Below are positions 6,693 to 6,784 of a DNA stretch of 6,784 nt, piece after piece (the first letter of the stretch is position 1; each line of letters starts with the position of its first letter). The DNA lies in contig SBFZ01000175.1 of the NCBI GenBank assembly GCA_006227095.1, positions 1 to 6,784 of the forward strand, written 5' to 3'. This DNA comes from Bacteroidota bacterium (lineage in GTDB: Bacteria > Bacteroidota > Bacteroidia > Bacteroidales > VadinHA17). The translations under genes and the position numbers were made by a program. The notes under the pieces were generated by a model, which worked only from the letters and a program-made list of their open reading frames with translations, was not told where the DNA came from and made no database searches.

Positions 6693-6784
6693 TTACTTCG
6701 TCACAGCGATGAATGCGTCATCGGTAAAGAACTTGGCAAACTCGAGGTCTGTCATTGCATAGTTCTTCCAGTCACTGTTGTAGC
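6693..6784 (-). CDS. C-terminal end of an unrecognised protein (runs in from right edge)
   Basis: Reading leftwards from the window edge, one minus-strand frame stays open for 29 codons and ends at TAA (complement of 6693-6695). The peptide begins YNSDWKNYAM and ends FFTDDAFIAVTK. It is rich in aromatic and acidic residues and has no motif I can assign to a family. The main support that it is a real gene end is position: the stop lies 16 bases from a terminator that also works in this direction, the usual arrangement for a convergent pair. A chance open frame of 29 codons cannot be excluded from this fragment alone. Confidence 0.55.
   Translation of the reverse strand, partial: YNSDWKNYAMTDLEFAKFFTDDAFIAVTK

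Overview
The window looks like chromosomal DNA from a member of the Bacteroidota, probably an uncultured Bacteroidales/Marinilabiliales-type anaerobe or environmental bacterium. This is an inference from protein character: a lipoprotein glycoside hydrolase of family GH92, a TrmH-family methyltransferase with the sequence style common in that phylum, a SucC with glutamine at position 20, and no convincing Shine-Dalgarno sequences. I see no mobile element, CRISPR array, tRNA or rRNA.

Layout. Four genes lie head to tail on the minus strand. In transcription order they are sucC (5924 to 4734), priA (4647 to 2638), a GH92 alpha-mannosidase lipoprotein (2616 to 250) and the first 66 codons of a class I aldolase of the DapA/NanA superfamily (200 to the left edge). 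The gaps are 86, 21 and 49 bases, so the last three genes at least are probably co-transcribed. An AT-rich 101-base gap (5925-6025) separates sucC from a divergent plus-strand SpoU/TrmH-family RNA methyltransferase (6026-6562). After 78 bases without a gene comes a strong 15-bp-stem terminator (6641-6676) with an A-tract on one side and a T-tract on the other. It should work in both directions, because the last 29 codons of an unrecognised minus-strand gene converge on it from the right edge.

Function. SucC is the nucleotide-binding subunit of succinyl-CoA synthetase (TCA cycle). PriA restarts stalled replication forks. The methyltransferase modifies tRNA or rRNA. The GH92 enzyme should trim alpha-mannosides outside the cytoplasm, and the aldolase should cleave or form a 2-keto acid. 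These are mostly housekeeping genes, with one carbohydrate-active lipoprotein placed among them without a SusC/SusD-type polysaccharide utilisation locus in view.

I did not find a new multi-gene system. The points most worth a second look are a compact PriA that appears to lack the winged-helix domain, a SucC carrying the residue associated with GTP specificity, and a GH92 enzyme whose catalytic and specificity residues line up at a constant offset with a characterised alpha-1,2-mannosidase.
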